Assembly (NCBI RefSeq): GCF_014638845.1
Contig: NZ_BMFP01000001.1
Coordinates: 1 to 64,000 of the forward strand
Reading direction: 5' to 3'
DNA length: 64,000 nucleotides
Source: Pontibacter amylolyticus
Lineage (GTDB): Bacteria > Bacteroidota > Bacteroidia > Cytophagales > Hymenobacteraceae
Shown: positions 16,754 through 26,804 of the stretch, one piece after another
Numbering within the stretch: position 1 is the first letter of the stretch
How the letters are laid out: each line of letters opens with the position of its first letter
The notes under the pieces: generated by a model
The model's database searches: none
What the model saw: the letters and a program-made list of their open reading frames with translations, nothing else
What the model was told of the DNA's origin: nothing
Program-made: the position numbers and the translations under genes

Positions 16754-18088
16754 ATGAAGAGAATCATAAGCCGGCTGAAGCTTGTCATTCAGTTCATCTA
16801 TGCCAGCATTGGCTTTTACCCGACCTTGATCTCTCTGCTCTTTTTCGGAATTGCAGTTTTAATGATCTATTTCGAGACCAGGGGCATCAGCAAAGCACTC
16901 GAAGACGAACTCCCGTTTTTCATCATCAGTCATGGCGAAACGGCCAATATGATCCTCAGCTCGATTGCAACAGGTGTATTCTCATTGATCGTTTTCAGTT
17001 TTACGATGGTGATGCTGGTGCTCAACCAGGCCAGTGCCAACTTCTCGCCGCGGGTAATTCCGGGTCTTATAACTTCCAAATCCAACCAGAAAGTACTGGG
17101 CTTATTCCTGGGGACCCTGATTTATACCCTGGTGGTGATGGTGAATGTTCGCTCTGAGCACTATGATACGGATTTGCCCGGGTTAGCCGTGTTTATGGCT
17201 ATGTGCTTCACAATCCTCTGCCTGGCCTTTTTTGTGTATTTTATTCATTCCATCTCAACCGCTATCCAAATTGGCAGCATCCTGGAAAGTATTTACAAGC
17301 TGACACTGCATAAGCTGCGCCAGGAACTGGAGCAGGATGAGGGGAAAGAACTCCCCGCCCTGTTTGATAACGCAAAATGGCAACTTCTCGACAGCAGCCA
17401 CAGCGGATACATGCAAAAAGTTGACAAGAATGCTGTGATAGAGCTTTGCAGGGAGCATGATGTGGTGCTGGAGTTTTTGCAACCTCTCGGGCATTTCGTG
17501 ATCAAAGGACTACCCTTTGCCAGGGTAGCTGGGCAGTTGAAAGACAAAGATGCTTTCTGCGATGAGTTGAACACCCAGGTAAGCTACTATCAGGAAGAAC
17601 TGGCGGAAATAAATTACCTCTACGGATTTAAACAGATCACTGAAAGTGCGGTCAAGGCGCTTAGCCCCGGCATAAACGACCCGGGCACCGCCATAAAAGC
17701 AATAGATTACCTGACAGATCTCCTGATCGTGCGGATGCGGCTCACCGATGAGAAAATATTTCATGACAAGGAGGATGTGCTTCGGCTCCGGCTGGACGAG
17801 GTGAGCTATCCGGAACTTCTCAATCAGTGTCTAGGCCCAATTCGGGTCTATGGCAGGAAGGATCCCGTTATTGTACTGCGTCTGCTGAACCTGCTCAAAA
17901 ACCTGTGCCTGACGGCCATAGCACATCCTGAAAGGCTGGGGCCGATCGCTTCGGAGGCACTACTGATTGTAGCGGATGCAGATGATTCCGTGCAAAATCT
18001 GGGAGATCGGGAGAAGATCAACCATATGATAGATGCTCTAAACAATAGTAACTTGCTGCCCCGATCACTGCCGAAGCTCAGCTTATAA
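16754..18088 (+). CDS. DUF2254 family membrane protein
   Basis: A 444-aa protein with four predicted N-terminal membrane helices (for example YPTLISLLFFGIAVLMIYF and LFLGTLIYTLVVMVNV) and a long soluble C-terminal region. The order of helices, the motif FSFTMVMLVLNQASANFSPR and the downstream segment SPGINDPGTAI identify the DUF2254 family, whose function is unknown. The frame opens at a TTG (16736), but ATG 16754 directly precedes a positively charged start (MKRIISRLK), so I use it. It begins a run of three same-strand membrane protein genes. Confidence 0.85.
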   Translation: MKRIISRLKLVIQFIYASIGFYPTLISLLFFGIAVLMIYFETRGISKALEDELPFFIISHGETANMILSSIATGVFSLIVFSFTMVMLVLNQASANFSPRVIPGLITSKSNQKVLGLFLGTLIYTLVVMVNVRSEHYDTDLPGLAVFMAMCFTILCLAFFVYFIHSISTAIQIGSILESIYKLTLHKLRQELEQDEGKELPALFDNAKWQLLDSSHSGYMQKVDKNAVIELCREHDVVLEFLQPLGHFVIKGLPFARVAGQLKDKDAFCDELNTQVSYYQEELAEINYLYGFKQITESAVKALSPGINDPGTAIKAIDYLTDLLIVRMRLTDEKIFHDKEDVLRLRLDEVSYPELLNQCLGPIRVYGRKDPVIVLRLLNLLKNLCLTAIAHPERLGPIASEALLIVADADDSVQNLGDREKINHMIDALNNSNLLPRSLPKLSL

Positions 18089-18141
18089 TTGGGGACTTAA
18101 GCTGGAAAAGTTATTTTTACAGGAATTGCTAATTGCTGTTT

Positions 18142-19530
18142 ATGATTTTTGATTCGATTAAGAGGGTTCTGGGCAGTGTGTTCAACATCATCCATGAGAC
18201 CGATGAGCCGGGTACAATACGCGAGATCTATGATAAGATTCCGGTGCGCGGCAACAATACCTGGATGCTGATCTGCTCTGCCATGCTGGCCTCCATCGGT
18301 CTGGACACGGGCTCCGGAGCCGTCATTATCGGAGCCATGCTTATTTCGCCACTCATGTCACCTATTCTGGGACTTGGGTTGGCGGTGGGTATAAATGACC
18401 GCGAAATGTTGTGGGCATCCGTCAAAAACCTGTCCATTGCAGCAGCGGCGGGCCTTATCGTGAGCACATTTTATTTTATGATTACACCGTTGGGTGAGCC
18501 CACGAACGAACTGCTGGCCCGAACCAAACCTACCTTGCTGGACGTGATGGTGGCTTTTTTCGGTGGTGTGGCCGGTATCGTCTCTATTTCAAGGTCAGAC
18601 AAGTCGAACGCTATACCTGGCGTGGCCATTGCCACCGCGCTGATGCCACCGCTGTGCACGGCGGGCTACGGACTCGCACTGGGGCGTTTTGATTTTTTCT
18701 TCGGTGGATTCTACCTCTTCTTTATCAACGCGGTCTTTATCAGTCTGGCCACTTTCCTGATCGTAAAGTACCTGAAGTTTGACACCAAGCATTACGTTGA
18801 CAAATTCACTGAACGGCGTGTGGCGCGTATCATGGCGCTCGTGCTATTCATCGTGGTTTCGCCGAGCGCCTATTTCCTCTACAACATTTACCAGAGCGTA
18901 CAGACCAAAAAGAAAATCGAGAACCTGGTCGTGCGCGACTTCGCTAACCGGAACAATGAAATCATAAAGTGGGAGGTGACTGATACCGATACGCTCAGTA
19001 CGATCAAGATCTACAGCGTCGGAAATCCTGTGAATGACACCCTCATCGCGCACTACAACACACTGCTCGCCAACAACTCGCTTCCCAAACACCAGGTAAA
19101 GCTGGTGCAGCTCGATGTGTCCGCTGAGGATGTGCGCCGCATGGCCTCTGATCTGACCAACAACCTGACGCAGGACTTTCTGAGAACGATCGAGATCCAG
19201 AAGCTGCAAAGCCAGCGTGCCGATAGTATGATGCGACTTGCCAACTCCTACACGCCCGTCAGTGCCAGCCGTGAACTCAAGTTGATTTTCCCCGAAATAG
19301 AGAAAGTGGAAGTAGGAGAGATCGTTTCGGTTGCTGAAAACAAAGCGAAGCTGGATACAGTTATGCTGGTTGTGATCGGATGGAAAAAGCCCCAGGCTGC
19401 CAATCCGGCCAAAAGTAAAAATGCTGTGTTCGTGGACCCGGCCAAGATACCAGAATACGAGCAACGTATAAAGCAATACATGGCCAGCCGCTTCCGCCGC
19501 GATTCAGTGAGAGTTTCATCTTCCTTATAA
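18142..19530 (+). CDS. DUF389 family membrane protein
   Basis: A 462-aa protein with about six membrane helices in the N-terminal 250 residues and a soluble C-terminal domain. The signature GAMLISPLMSPILGLGLAVG and the later GVAIATALMPPLCTAGYG define DUF389. No function has been established that I can rely on. A TTG at 18133 is in frame, but ATG 18142 is the better start. The next gene begins 7 bp after the stop, indicating co-transcription with the channel gene. Confidence 0.87.
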   Translation: MIFDSIKRVLGSVFNIIHETDEPGTIREIYDKIPVRGNNTWMLICSAMLASIGLDTGSGAVIIGAMLISPLMSPILGLGLAVGINDREMLWASVKNLSIAAAAGLIVSTFYFMITPLGEPTNELLARTKPTLLDVMVAFFGGVAGIVSISRSDKSNAIPGVAIATALMPPLCTAGYGLALGRFDFFFGGFYLFFINAVFISLATFLIVKYLKFDTKHYVDKFTERRVARIMALVLFIVVSPSAYFLYNIYQSVQTKKKIENLVVRDFANRNNEIIKWEVTDTDTLSTIKIYSVGNPVNDTLIAHYNTLLANNSLPKHQVKLVQLDVSAEDVRRMASDLTNNLTQDFLRTIEIQKLQSQRADSMMRLANSYTPVSASRELKLIFPEIEKVEVGEIVSVAENKAKLDTVMLVVIGWKKPQAANPAKSKNAVFVDPAKIPEYEQRIKQYMASRFRRDSVRVSSSL

Positions 19531-19537
19531 ATATAGT

Positions 19538-20365
19538 ATGGCAAGTCAGAAAAATGGCTCTTTGAAACATAAGCTCTATAGCATCATTTTTGAAGCTGAA
19601 ACACCGGCAGGCAGGACCTTCGACATCCTCCTGCTCATCATTATCGTGGCCAGTGTCGTTGTGGTTTCGCTGGAGAGTGTTGTTTCTCTGAGAAGGGATC
19701 ACCTGCACCTATTTCAGGCACTTGAGTGGACTTTTACTATCCTTTTCACAATAGAATATTTCCTTCGCATCTACAGTTCCCAGAAACCACTCAAGTACGT
19801 ATTCTCTTTTTTTGGGATAATTGACTTTCTGGCTATCATTCCGACTTACTTAAGCTTATTTGTGGTGGGCTCCCAATACCTTCTGGTGATCCGGGTTTTT
19901 CGCTTGCTTCGTATTGCCAGGATATTCCGCCTCACCCGATTTGTTAATGAAGGCAAGGTGCTATCCAAAGCCTTGAGTGCCAGCCTTACCAAGATCACCG
20001 TGTTTTTGGGTGTGGTGGTGATGATGGTGATTGTTGTGGGCACCCTGATGTATGTTATTGAGGGTAGACAAAGCGGCTATACCAGCATTCCCATCAGCAT
20101 TTACTGGGCCATCGTGACACTCACGACAGTGGGTTTTGGCGACATTACACCTACCACACCGTTGGGCCAGTTGCTGGCCAGTTGCCTGATGATCATGGGT
20201 TATGGCATCATTGCAGTACCTACCGGCATCGTATCAGTGGAGCTGTCCAGGGCTGATAAGCTGGATGCCACGTCTCGTGTCTGCCCGAACTGCCACAAGG
20301 AAGGGCACAGTTCCGACGCCAAATACTGCGATAACTGCGCCTATCCACTAAGAGGAAATACATAG
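19538..20365 (+). CDS. Voltage-gated potassium channel-like protein with C-terminal zinc ribbon
   Basis: A 275-aa inner-membrane channel subunit with six helices S1-S6. S4 is arginine-rich (IRVFRLLRIARIFRLTRF, about residues 120-138), the voltage-sensor pattern. The selectivity filter is TVGFGD at residues 197-202, indicating K+ selectivity. After S6 the protein ends in a small zinc ribbon with C249, C252, C264 and C267, unlike standard bacterial Kv channels. The gene is 7 bp downstream of the DUF389 gene and converges on alr. Confidence 0.88.
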   Translation: MASQKNGSLKHKLYSIIFEAETPAGRTFDILLLIIIVASVVVVSLESVVSLRRDHLHLFQALEWTFTILFTIEYFLRIYSSQKPLKYVFSFFGIIDFLAIIPTYLSLFVVGSQYLLVIRVFRLLRIARIFRLTRFVNEGKVLSKALSASLTKITVFLGVVVMMVIVVGTLMYVIEGRQSGYTSIPISIYWAIVTLTTVGFGDITPTTPLGQLLASCLMIMGYGIIAVPTGIVSVELSRADKLDATSRVCPNCHKEGHSSDAKYCDNCAYPLRGNT

Positions 20366-20386
20366 TAACAAAAAGGAGCGTGGCAA

Positions 20387-21538
20387 TCAGTCGACGATAA
20401 TCCTGGGAATGTTCATCGGGAGTCTCGTCAGCAGCTCGTAGTTAAGCTGCGTGCTGAGTTCGGAGAAGGAGGCTACCGTGATATGTTCGTTTCCCTGTTT
20501 GCCAAGCAGTATCACCTCATCTTTGAGCGAAACATCCGGTATACCTGTCACGTCCACCATCAGCACATTCATGTTCACGATGCCCACCACCGGCGCCCGG
20601 TGCGATCTGACCAGTACCTGGCCCTGGTTGCTCAGGCTTCGGCTATACCCCCAGGCATACCCCACAGGTATAGCGGCGATCAGCATGTCACTGCTGGCCT
20701 GAAAGCTTTTGCCATACCCAATAAACTCACCCGCCGGTACAAGCTTCAGGCTCATCACGTGGCTCTTCCAGTTGATCAGCCGCTTCAACGGATCGGTGCG
20801 ATCGGTACTCACGCCCATATAGCGCTGGTAAATCTCCGGGCTCGGCCAGAAACCATACTGCATGATCCCAACACGCACCATATCCAGGTGTGTTTCAGGG
20901 TATGCCATCACAGCGGCTGAACAGGCCGTGTGCAGCGATTTAATCTGGAGTCCTTTTTGCTGCAGCGAGCGCACGGTCCGGCGGTAGCGGTCTAACTGGG
21001 CAGTTACCCGGTCATGGTTTTCGCTGCTCTCAGCGCCTGCAAAGTGTGTGGAAACGCCCATCACCTCAAACGCACCGGGTTGGTTCAGAATCAGCTCGGT
21101 GGCGTATGCTACCTCTTTTGCTTCTAACCCAATGCGGTTCATACCTGTTTCCAGATCTAGATGGACCCGGGCTGGTTTCTGTAAAGAACGGGCGACCTTT
21201 GCTGCCTGCTCCAGCCGTTCGATTGAGAAAACATAGAACTCAATATCGTGGGCTAAGGCCCAGGACAGCTCGTCGTCGTCAAGGTAACCCATGATCATGA
21301 TGGTGGCCTTGTTTGCCAGTACCTGGTGCAGGCGATGGGCTTCGTCAGCACTGAAGACCGAGAAATGATCAACTCCGCAGGTATAGGCCAACTGCCCGAA
21401 CTCCTCTATGCCGTGCCCATAAGCGTTCCCTTTTATCACCGAAGAAAAACGGGTGCCTGGTTTGAGTTGCGCTTTAAGAAACCGGATATTATGTGCTAAA
21501 GCGGAACGGCTTATTTCGATAGAGGAGCTGTAAAACAT
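20387..21538 (-). CDS. alr: Alanine racemase
   Basis: PLP enzyme making D-alanine for peptidoglycan. The 383-aa product has the PLP lysine K36 in VIKGNAYGHG at the N terminus of a TIM barrel and a C-terminal beta domain that begins near residue 255 (YGKSF, then PVGYAWGYSRSLSNQGQVL with the second catalytic tyrosine region). Length is normal (350-390 aa). It starts 7 bp after the amidohydrolase stop and is probably translated from the same mRNA. Bacteroidota often also have a MurF-Alr fusion; this one is a stand-alone racemase. Confidence 0.95.
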   Translation of the reverse strand: MFYSSSIEISRSALAHNIRFLKAQLKPGTRFSSVIKGNAYGHGIEEFGQLAYTCGVDHFSVFSADEAHRLHQVLANKATIMIMGYLDDDELSWALAHDIEFYVFSIERLEQAAKVARSLQKPARVHLDLETGMNRIGLEAKEVAYATELILNQPGAFEVMGVSTHFAGAESSENHDRVTAQLDRYRRTVRSLQQKGLQIKSLHTACSAAVMAYPETHLDMVRVGIMQYGFWPSPEIYQRYMGVSTDRTDPLKRLINWKSHVMSLKLVPAGEFIGYGKSFQASSDMLIAAIPVGYAWGYSRSLSNQGQVLVRSHRAPVVGIVNMNVLMVDVTGIPDVSLKDEVILLGKQGNEHITVASFSELSTQLNYELLTRLPMNIPRIIVD

Positions 21539-21545
21539 GAAATGG

Positions 21546-22733
21546 CTAGGGGTTTAGAATAGATGCTGCGATGCGGTAAAACAAAGCGGCCCCTACAGGT
21601 ATAAGTTCGTCAGGGAAGTCGTAGTCGGCGTGATGTAGCTGCGGTTGGTCCGTACCGGATCCCAATCCAAACAGGGCACCATTGAAGTTGTTGGTGAAGT
21701 GCCCGAAGTCCTCGGACCAGCGCATTGGCGCAGCTGCCTCTTTCACCTCCATGCTCAGATACCGCACTGCCTGTTCTACTAACTTTACTGCTTCAGCGTT
21801 ATTGCGTGTGGCAGGAAATTCTTCCAACCAATCTAACTCATACTTCAAACCGTACTTGAGCGAAACCAACTTAACAGCCTCTATGGCAAGCGCCTTCAAC
21901 TGGTTGAAATCTTCCTGTTCAAATGCACGGAGCGTGGCCATCACCGTTGCGAAACCGGGGTTGGTGCCAAAGGACATTTCACCCAGGCGCGCATGCACAA
22001 CGGTCAGCAGTGTCAGGTCATGAAAGTTTTGCTGATCACGCACCAGGGCATTAAAGGCCTGTATCAGTTCGCTCATACCTTCGCCCGGGTTCAGGCCATT
22101 CTCCGGCTCCGCTGCATGCGACTCTCTGCCATAAAGCTTCACTTCAAAACCGACTGAAGCCGCCGCGAAAATATCGGGGCGTACTACAACCTGCCCCATT
22201 GGCAAACCGGGAAGATTGTGCAGCGCAAACACATGATCAGGCGCTATCTCCTGGAAGGCAGGTGTTTGGAGCACTGCCCAGGCACCAGCGCCGGTTTCCT
22301 CTGCGGGCTGAAACAGCAAAACCACCCGGCCATGCGCCAAAGGATAATGGTGCAACATACTGGCAAGTCCGACTAAAGTGGCTATGTGCCCGTCGTGACC
22401 GCACTTATGGCTGACACCTTTCTGAATGGAGGTATAGGGCAGTTCGTTTTGCTCCACTATCGGGAGGGCATCCAGTTCTGCGCGGAACAGCACGGTAGGC
22501 CCGACGGTTGACTCTTTCCCATGGAAGATGGCCGCGAAGCCGGTGCCGCCCAGCTCTTTCACAATTTCAGCAGGCTGATACCGCTGCAGAAAGTTCTGAA
22601 GGGTATGGCTTGTCTCATACTCATGCCCGGAGAGTTCGGGGTGCTGGTGCAATTGTTGGCGCAGCGCGATGATCGCATCCGGATCAGGTATAGAAACAGT
22701 GGATAGGGAAGGGGACATAGATGGAGTTAGCAT
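21546..22733 (-). CDS. M20 family amidohydrolase (hippurate hydrolase/IAA-amino acid hydrolase type)
   Basis: A 395-aa metal-dependent amidohydrolase cleaving N-acyl amino acids or similar amides. Metal ligands and catalytic residues are visible: KCGHDGH (about residue 105), the glutamate of PAEETGAGA, and HNLPG. A dimerisation domain is inserted in the middle. The family includes hippurate hydrolases and N-acyl-L-amino acid deacylases; the natural substrate cannot be told. The frame begins with a TTG at 22742, but ATG 22733 is preferred. It heads a two-gene unit with alr. Confidence 0.88.
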   Translation of the reverse strand: MLTPSMSPSLSTVSIPDPDAIIALRQQLHQHPELSGHEYETSHTLQNFLQRYQPAEIVKELGGTGFAAIFHGKESTVGPTVLFRAELDALPIVEQNELPYTSIQKGVSHKCGHDGHIATLVGLASMLHHYPLAHGRVVLLFQPAEETGAGAWAVLQTPAFQEIAPDHVFALHNLPGLPMGQVVVRPDIFAAASVGFEVKLYGRESHAAEPENGLNPGEGMSELIQAFNALVRDQQNFHDLTLLTVVHARLGEMSFGTNPGFATVMATLRAFEQEDFNQLKALAIEAVKLVSLKYGLKYELDWLEEFPATRNNAEAVKLVEQAVRYLSMEVKEAAAPMRWSEDFGHFTNNFNGALFGLGSGTDQPQLHHADYDFPDELIPVGAALFYRIAASILNP

Positions 22734-22841
22734 AGCTGTCAATAAGGCTTACGGTTGATTGAACTAAAACTTTACAAAAATGCCTGCCCCGCAACATCTT
22801 TATGTCAGCAGGGCAGGCTGTCCTCTTATACAAACGGATAT

Positions 22842-25800
22842 TTACGAAGTGAACTCAGCACAAATCTCATCTACTACCTGTAGCAGCACTTGCCCTAACT
22901 TATGGACGCCGTTGCGCACTTCCTCCAGGTTGGTCTCCTGTCTGGCATTCAGCTCTACAAAGCGCACCACTTCTTTTATGGACTCGATCTTCATGGTGTC
23001 GATGGTGGACTTTACCTTATGCGCCATGGCGCTGACCATTTTCCAGTCTCCCAGCTCCATGGCTTTTTGCATTTCGCGCACGGTAACAGGTATGGTGTCA
23101 GCAAAAAGCTGGCGGGCACGGTTCATAAATGCCTCGTTGTTGTGCGACATTTTCTGAATGACCTCCATGCTATAAAGCGGAGCGGCCACTACTTTCTGTT
23201 CCTGCGCCTGATTTGCTGTAGTCCTGTCCATTTCCACGCCATCGCTTTGCTTCTTAGGTACCAGGCTGGAGATTTTGGTATACAGAACTTCCGCTTCAAA
23301 AGGCTTCGAGAGATAATCATTCATACCTGCGCTCAGGTATTTTTCGGCATCACCTTTCAGGGCGTTTGCGGTCAGGGCAATGATCGGAATAGAAGCTTTT
23401 TGCGGGTCGCTCATAGCCCTGATCTGCATCGTCGCATCTATTCCGCTCAGTTCCGGCATCTGGATGTCCATCAAGACGAGATCATAGTCCGATTGCTTCA
23501 CCATTTCGACAGCTTCGAGGCCGTTGTAGGCTACGTCCAGCTGAAAGCCCCATTCCTCCATGATCGCCTGCGCCAGGAAGACGTTTACTTCATTGTCCTC
23601 AGCCAGCAACACCTTCACGGCGCCCAGGCTGCTGAAATCAACGGCAACAGATTCATTTTCGATCAAATACACTTCATCGCTTTTTGGGTAGGTGATCATA
23701 AAGTGGAAAATGCTTCCTCCCTCCGGATTGTTTTCCACCCAGATATCGCCTCCCTGACGCTCCACCAGGTTTTTGCAGATGCTGAGCCCGAGTCCGGTGC
23801 CTCCATATTTGCGCGTAATACTGGAGTAAGCCTGCGTGAAGCCTTCGAAAATAATATCTTTTTTATCGACCGGCACGCCTATACCTGTATCCACCACCGA
23901 AATCTCGATGGTGAGGGTAGTAGGCGTTTCTTCCAGTGTTCTGCCGTTCAGGACAACGCTTCCTTCTTCTGTAAACTTGATGGCATTGTTTAGCAGGTTC
24001 AGCAGGATCTGGTTTAGGCGGTACGGATCACCCTGCAGCAGGGTATGCGGCAGGTCCAGTTCGCCCAACTGAAAGGCAATCTCCTTTTCTTCAGCCTTGT
24101 ACTTCAATGTCTGGAAAGCAGTTTGCACCGTTTCTTCGATTCTGAACGGTATGGATTCGAGCTCCAGTTTGCCGGCTTCTATCTTCGCCACGTCCAGAAT
24201 ATCGTTGATGACTACCAGCAGGTTGTCAGCCGACTGATTGATGATCTTGAGATAATTGAGTTGCGTTTCGTCCAGCTGGGTTTTGTGCAGCAGGCCACTC
24301 ATGCCCAGTATACCGTTGAGTGGTGTTCTGATCTCGTGGCTCATGTTGGCCAGGAAGTTCTCCTTCACTCGGGCTGATTCTTCTGCCGCCTCTTTCGCGT
24401 TTTTAAGTTCGCGCTCGGTCTGGATGCGGTCGCTCACATCCTGCGCAAAACCAATCACATACGGCTCCTGTCCATCTTCACTTACCTTATAATTCTGGTA
24501 GCTGAGGAATCGCTCTTCCTTGTCTTTGCGCAGCACGCTCAGCACCCCTTTTACCACGGTCTGGTTCTCAAACTGCTTCAGGTAATCCGGGAAATTCTGG
24601 CGGTGCAGTAGCGGGAAGAACTGCTTCAGGGATTTGCCCAGAATCTCCTCTTCTTTATAGCCCAGCATTTCAATCAGGTATGGGTTGACAGAGAGAATAA
24701 CACCCTCCATATCGTGCGTGCACATATAAGCCTGACTGTACTTGATCAGGTCGCGGTATTTCTTTTCACTCTTCCTGAGCGCTTCATCAGCCAGGCGACG
24801 CTCCGTGATATCGCGCGAGGAGGACTGAAACTTGATGACCTTGCCGGCACTGTCTGTAATGGGCTTAATACTGGTTTCCACCCAGATATAATAGCCATCA
24901 CGGTGCCTTTGGCGGTGCTGCACCGTGATGTTGTTTCGCTGTTTCAGGGAAACCTGCTGGCCCATGCCCTGTACCTTGAGGATATCCTCGGGGTGAATTA
25001 GATCAGAGGCAAAAACACCGATCAGCTCCTCGGGCTTGTAGCCGAGCATTTCTTCCGCGGCATTCGACACATAGGTGTAATGGCCCTCCTCATCATACAG
25101 ACACACCAGATCGCGTGAGTTTTCTGACAGCAGCCTGTGCAGTTCCTCACTTTCCTCCAGTCTTTTGTTAGCGTTGTATTGCTCCGTCACATTGTCGGAA
25201 ATACCGAGCACATGTACTTCCCCGTCTTTTGTGATGAGTGGCTTTTTAATGGTGTTGAACCACTCCACACGGCCATCGGGAAGGGTAAACTTCTCCTGCA
25301 CGCGTAGCTCCTGACCTGTCTCAATCACTAACTGATCGATACGGTTGAAATGATGCAGTTCCTGCTCCACCTCATGCAGATCGCGGTTGTTCTGCTCTAT
25401 CACATCATCTGGTGTAAGGCCGAACAGGGCAGCAAACTCCTGGTTGGCAAGTTTGAAGTTGCCTTCCCCGTCCTTCACATAAATGAGCGAAGGACTTGTG
25501 TTGAGCACCAGTCTGATAAAGTCATTTTTCTCTTTAACCTCAAATGCAGCCATGCGCTCTTCGGTTACGTCGCGCACTATGGTGAGCACCTCCTCGTCAT
25601 TGTACTTTACAATTCTTCCTTCGAAGTAGCGCTCATTTAATTCATAATCGATCGACTGCATCTGGCCCTTTGCCAGCACATCCTGTATGAGGTTAAAGGC
25701 TTTCTGGCTCAGGGGTAATGGGAGCGTGTCGAAGAGTGTTTTGCCTATTACCTCAGAGGCTTCTATCACTTCGTGCTGAGAGTGCTCGTTGTGCATCTCC

Positions 25801-26804
25801 AGGTATACGCCCTGTTTATCGATGATGAACATCAGGTCAGGTATGGCATCCAGGATAGCCCGTATTTTGGCTTCTCTGTTGCTGATCTCCTGCTGTGCGT
25901 GGTGCAGGTCGGTAATATTGAGGCCATGCCCGATCACGAGCCTTACTTCGCCCTGTTCGTCGAGCACCGGGTTCAGCTTGCGAATATGGTAACTGGCATG
26001 GCCCTGTTTATCAACGAGCTTTTCCTCAAACGATACCTGGCGGCGCTCCACTAAGGCCTTCGTCAAATACTTGCCGCGGTTTTCGATGCGGTGCAGCGGC
26101 ACATTGCGGTAGGCGCAGTACTCCTCATTCGTTTTGTTAATGATCCATTCCCGCAGGTGAGGATCTGACACGGCGGCCGGGTTAACGAAAATGTAGCGAA
26201 GCTTGCTGTCGTAAACGGCCACGTCGGAGGGGAGATTATTCAGGATGGCCTCGTAAAACTCCTTCTGCTCTGCTAGCTCCTGGTTCTTCTGGCGCAGCCT
26301 GGTAACGTCTTCAGCCGAACCGATGATCTGACTTACGCTGCCATCGGCATTGCGTTTATAGACGGCCTCTCTGCAAAACAGGATTCTGTTGGAACCATCA
26401 CTGGCACGCACACTATATGTGATTTTCCGTATCTCGCCATCCTGGGCACTTAACATGCCGGAGGTATGCTGCAGCAGGAGGGGCTTGTCTGCGTCATCTA
26501 CAACTGACATAAAAAAGTGCCCATCCATCGCATCCAGTTCCTGCTGCGAATATCCCAGAATTGTTTTAATGCAGTTGTTCAGGTAGATGCTTTTGTTTTG
26601 ATCCAGATCGTAGATGTAGATGATGCTCGGCACCATGTGCATGACGTTCTGCACAAGCTCTGCCGTCGTATCAGACTGATTTGTTCGGAGTAGCTGTAGC
26701 TCGCAGGCAAGTGTTTCGGCCTTTTGCTCGGCCTCCTGGCGTGCTTTTCTTTCTTTTTCGAGCTCCTGTTGCAGTACCTGCAGCTCGTATGAAGTTTCCA
26801 TCAT
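22842..26804 (-). CDS. Hybrid sensor histidine kinase with six PAS domains, receiver and HPt
   Basis: A very large (1320 aa) cytoplasmic-looking signalling protein. A short coiled coil (residues 1-40) is followed by six PAS domains, beginning approximately at 45, 185, 315, 430, 555 and 675. Then come HisKA with the phosphorylated H823 (MSHEIRTPLNG), HATPase with NNAIKF, DTGIGV and GGTGLGLSI, a receiver with D1113 (LMDIQMPE) and a C-terminal HPt with H1262 (MAHKVKST). All phosphorelay residues are intact. No membrane segment is evident, so the signal is probably internal, such as redox or a small ligand. The first start codon upstream is a TTG, but ATG 26804 fits better. No partner regulator is adjacent. 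Confidence 0.93.
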   Translation of the reverse strand: MMETSYELQVLQQELEKERKARQEAEQKAETLACELQLLRTNQSDTTAELVQNVMHMVPSIIYIYDLDQNKSIYLNNCIKTILGYSQQELDAMDGHFFMSVVDDADKPLLLQHTSGMLSAQDGEIRKITYSVRASDGSNRILFCREAVYKRNADGSVSQIIGSAEDVTRLRQKNQELAEQKEFYEAILNNLPSDVAVYDSKLRYIFVNPAAVSDPHLREWIINKTNEEYCAYRNVPLHRIENRGKYLTKALVERRQVSFEEKLVDKQGHASYHIRKLNPVLDEQGEVRLVIGHGLNITDLHHAQQEISNREAKIRAILDAIPDLMFIIDKQGVYLEMHNEHSQHEVIEASEVIGKTLFDTLPLPLSQKAFNLIQDVLAKGQMQSIDYELNERYFEGRIVKYNDEEVLTIVRDVTEERMAAFEVKEKNDFIRLVLNTSPSLIYVKDGEGNFKLANQEFAALFGLTPDDVIEQNNRDLHEVEQELHHFNRIDQLVIETGQELRVQEKFTLPDGRVEWFNTIKKPLITKDGEVHVLGISDNVTEQYNANKRLEESEELHRLLSENSRDLVCLYDEEGHYTYVSNAAEEMLGYKPEELIGVFASDLIHPEDILKVQGMGQQVSLKQRNNITVQHRQRHRDGYYIWVETSIKPITDSAGKVIKFQSSSRDITERRLADEALRKSEKKYRDLIKYSQAYMCTHDMEGVILSVNPYLIEMLGYKEEEILGKSLKQFFPLLHRQNFPDYLKQFENQTVVKGVLSVLRKDKEERFLSYQNYKVSEDGQEPYVIGFAQDVSDRIQTERELKNAKEAAEESARVKENFLANMSHEIRTPLNGILGMSGLLHKTQLDETQLNYLKIINQSADNLLVVINDILDVAKIEAGKLELESIPFRIEETVQTAFQTLKYKAEEKEIAFQLGELDLPHTLLQGDPYRLNQILLNLLNNAIKFTEEGSVVLNGRTLEETPTTLTIEISVVDTGIGVPVDKKDIIFEGFTQAYSSITRKYGGTGLGLSICKNLVERQGGDIWVENNPEGGSIFHFMITYPKSDEVYLIENESVAVDFSSLGAVKVLLAEDNEVNVFLAQAIMEEWGFQLDVAYNGLEAVEMVKQSDYDLVLMDIQMPELSGIDATMQIRAMSDPQKASIPIIALTANALKGDAEKYLSAGMNDYLSKPFEAEVLYTKISSLVPKKQSDGVEMDRTTANQAQEQKVVAAPLYSMEVIQKMSHNNEAFMNRARQLFADTIPVTVREMQKAMELGDWKMVSAMAHKVKSTIDTMKIESIKEVVRFVELNARQETNLEEVRNGVHKLGQVLLQVVDEICAEFTS

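Noticed and set aside
22902..23993. Long open frame of 363 codons antisense to the hybrid kinase
   Set aside because: The kinase frame contains all phosphorelay motifs in order; the antisense frame shows none.
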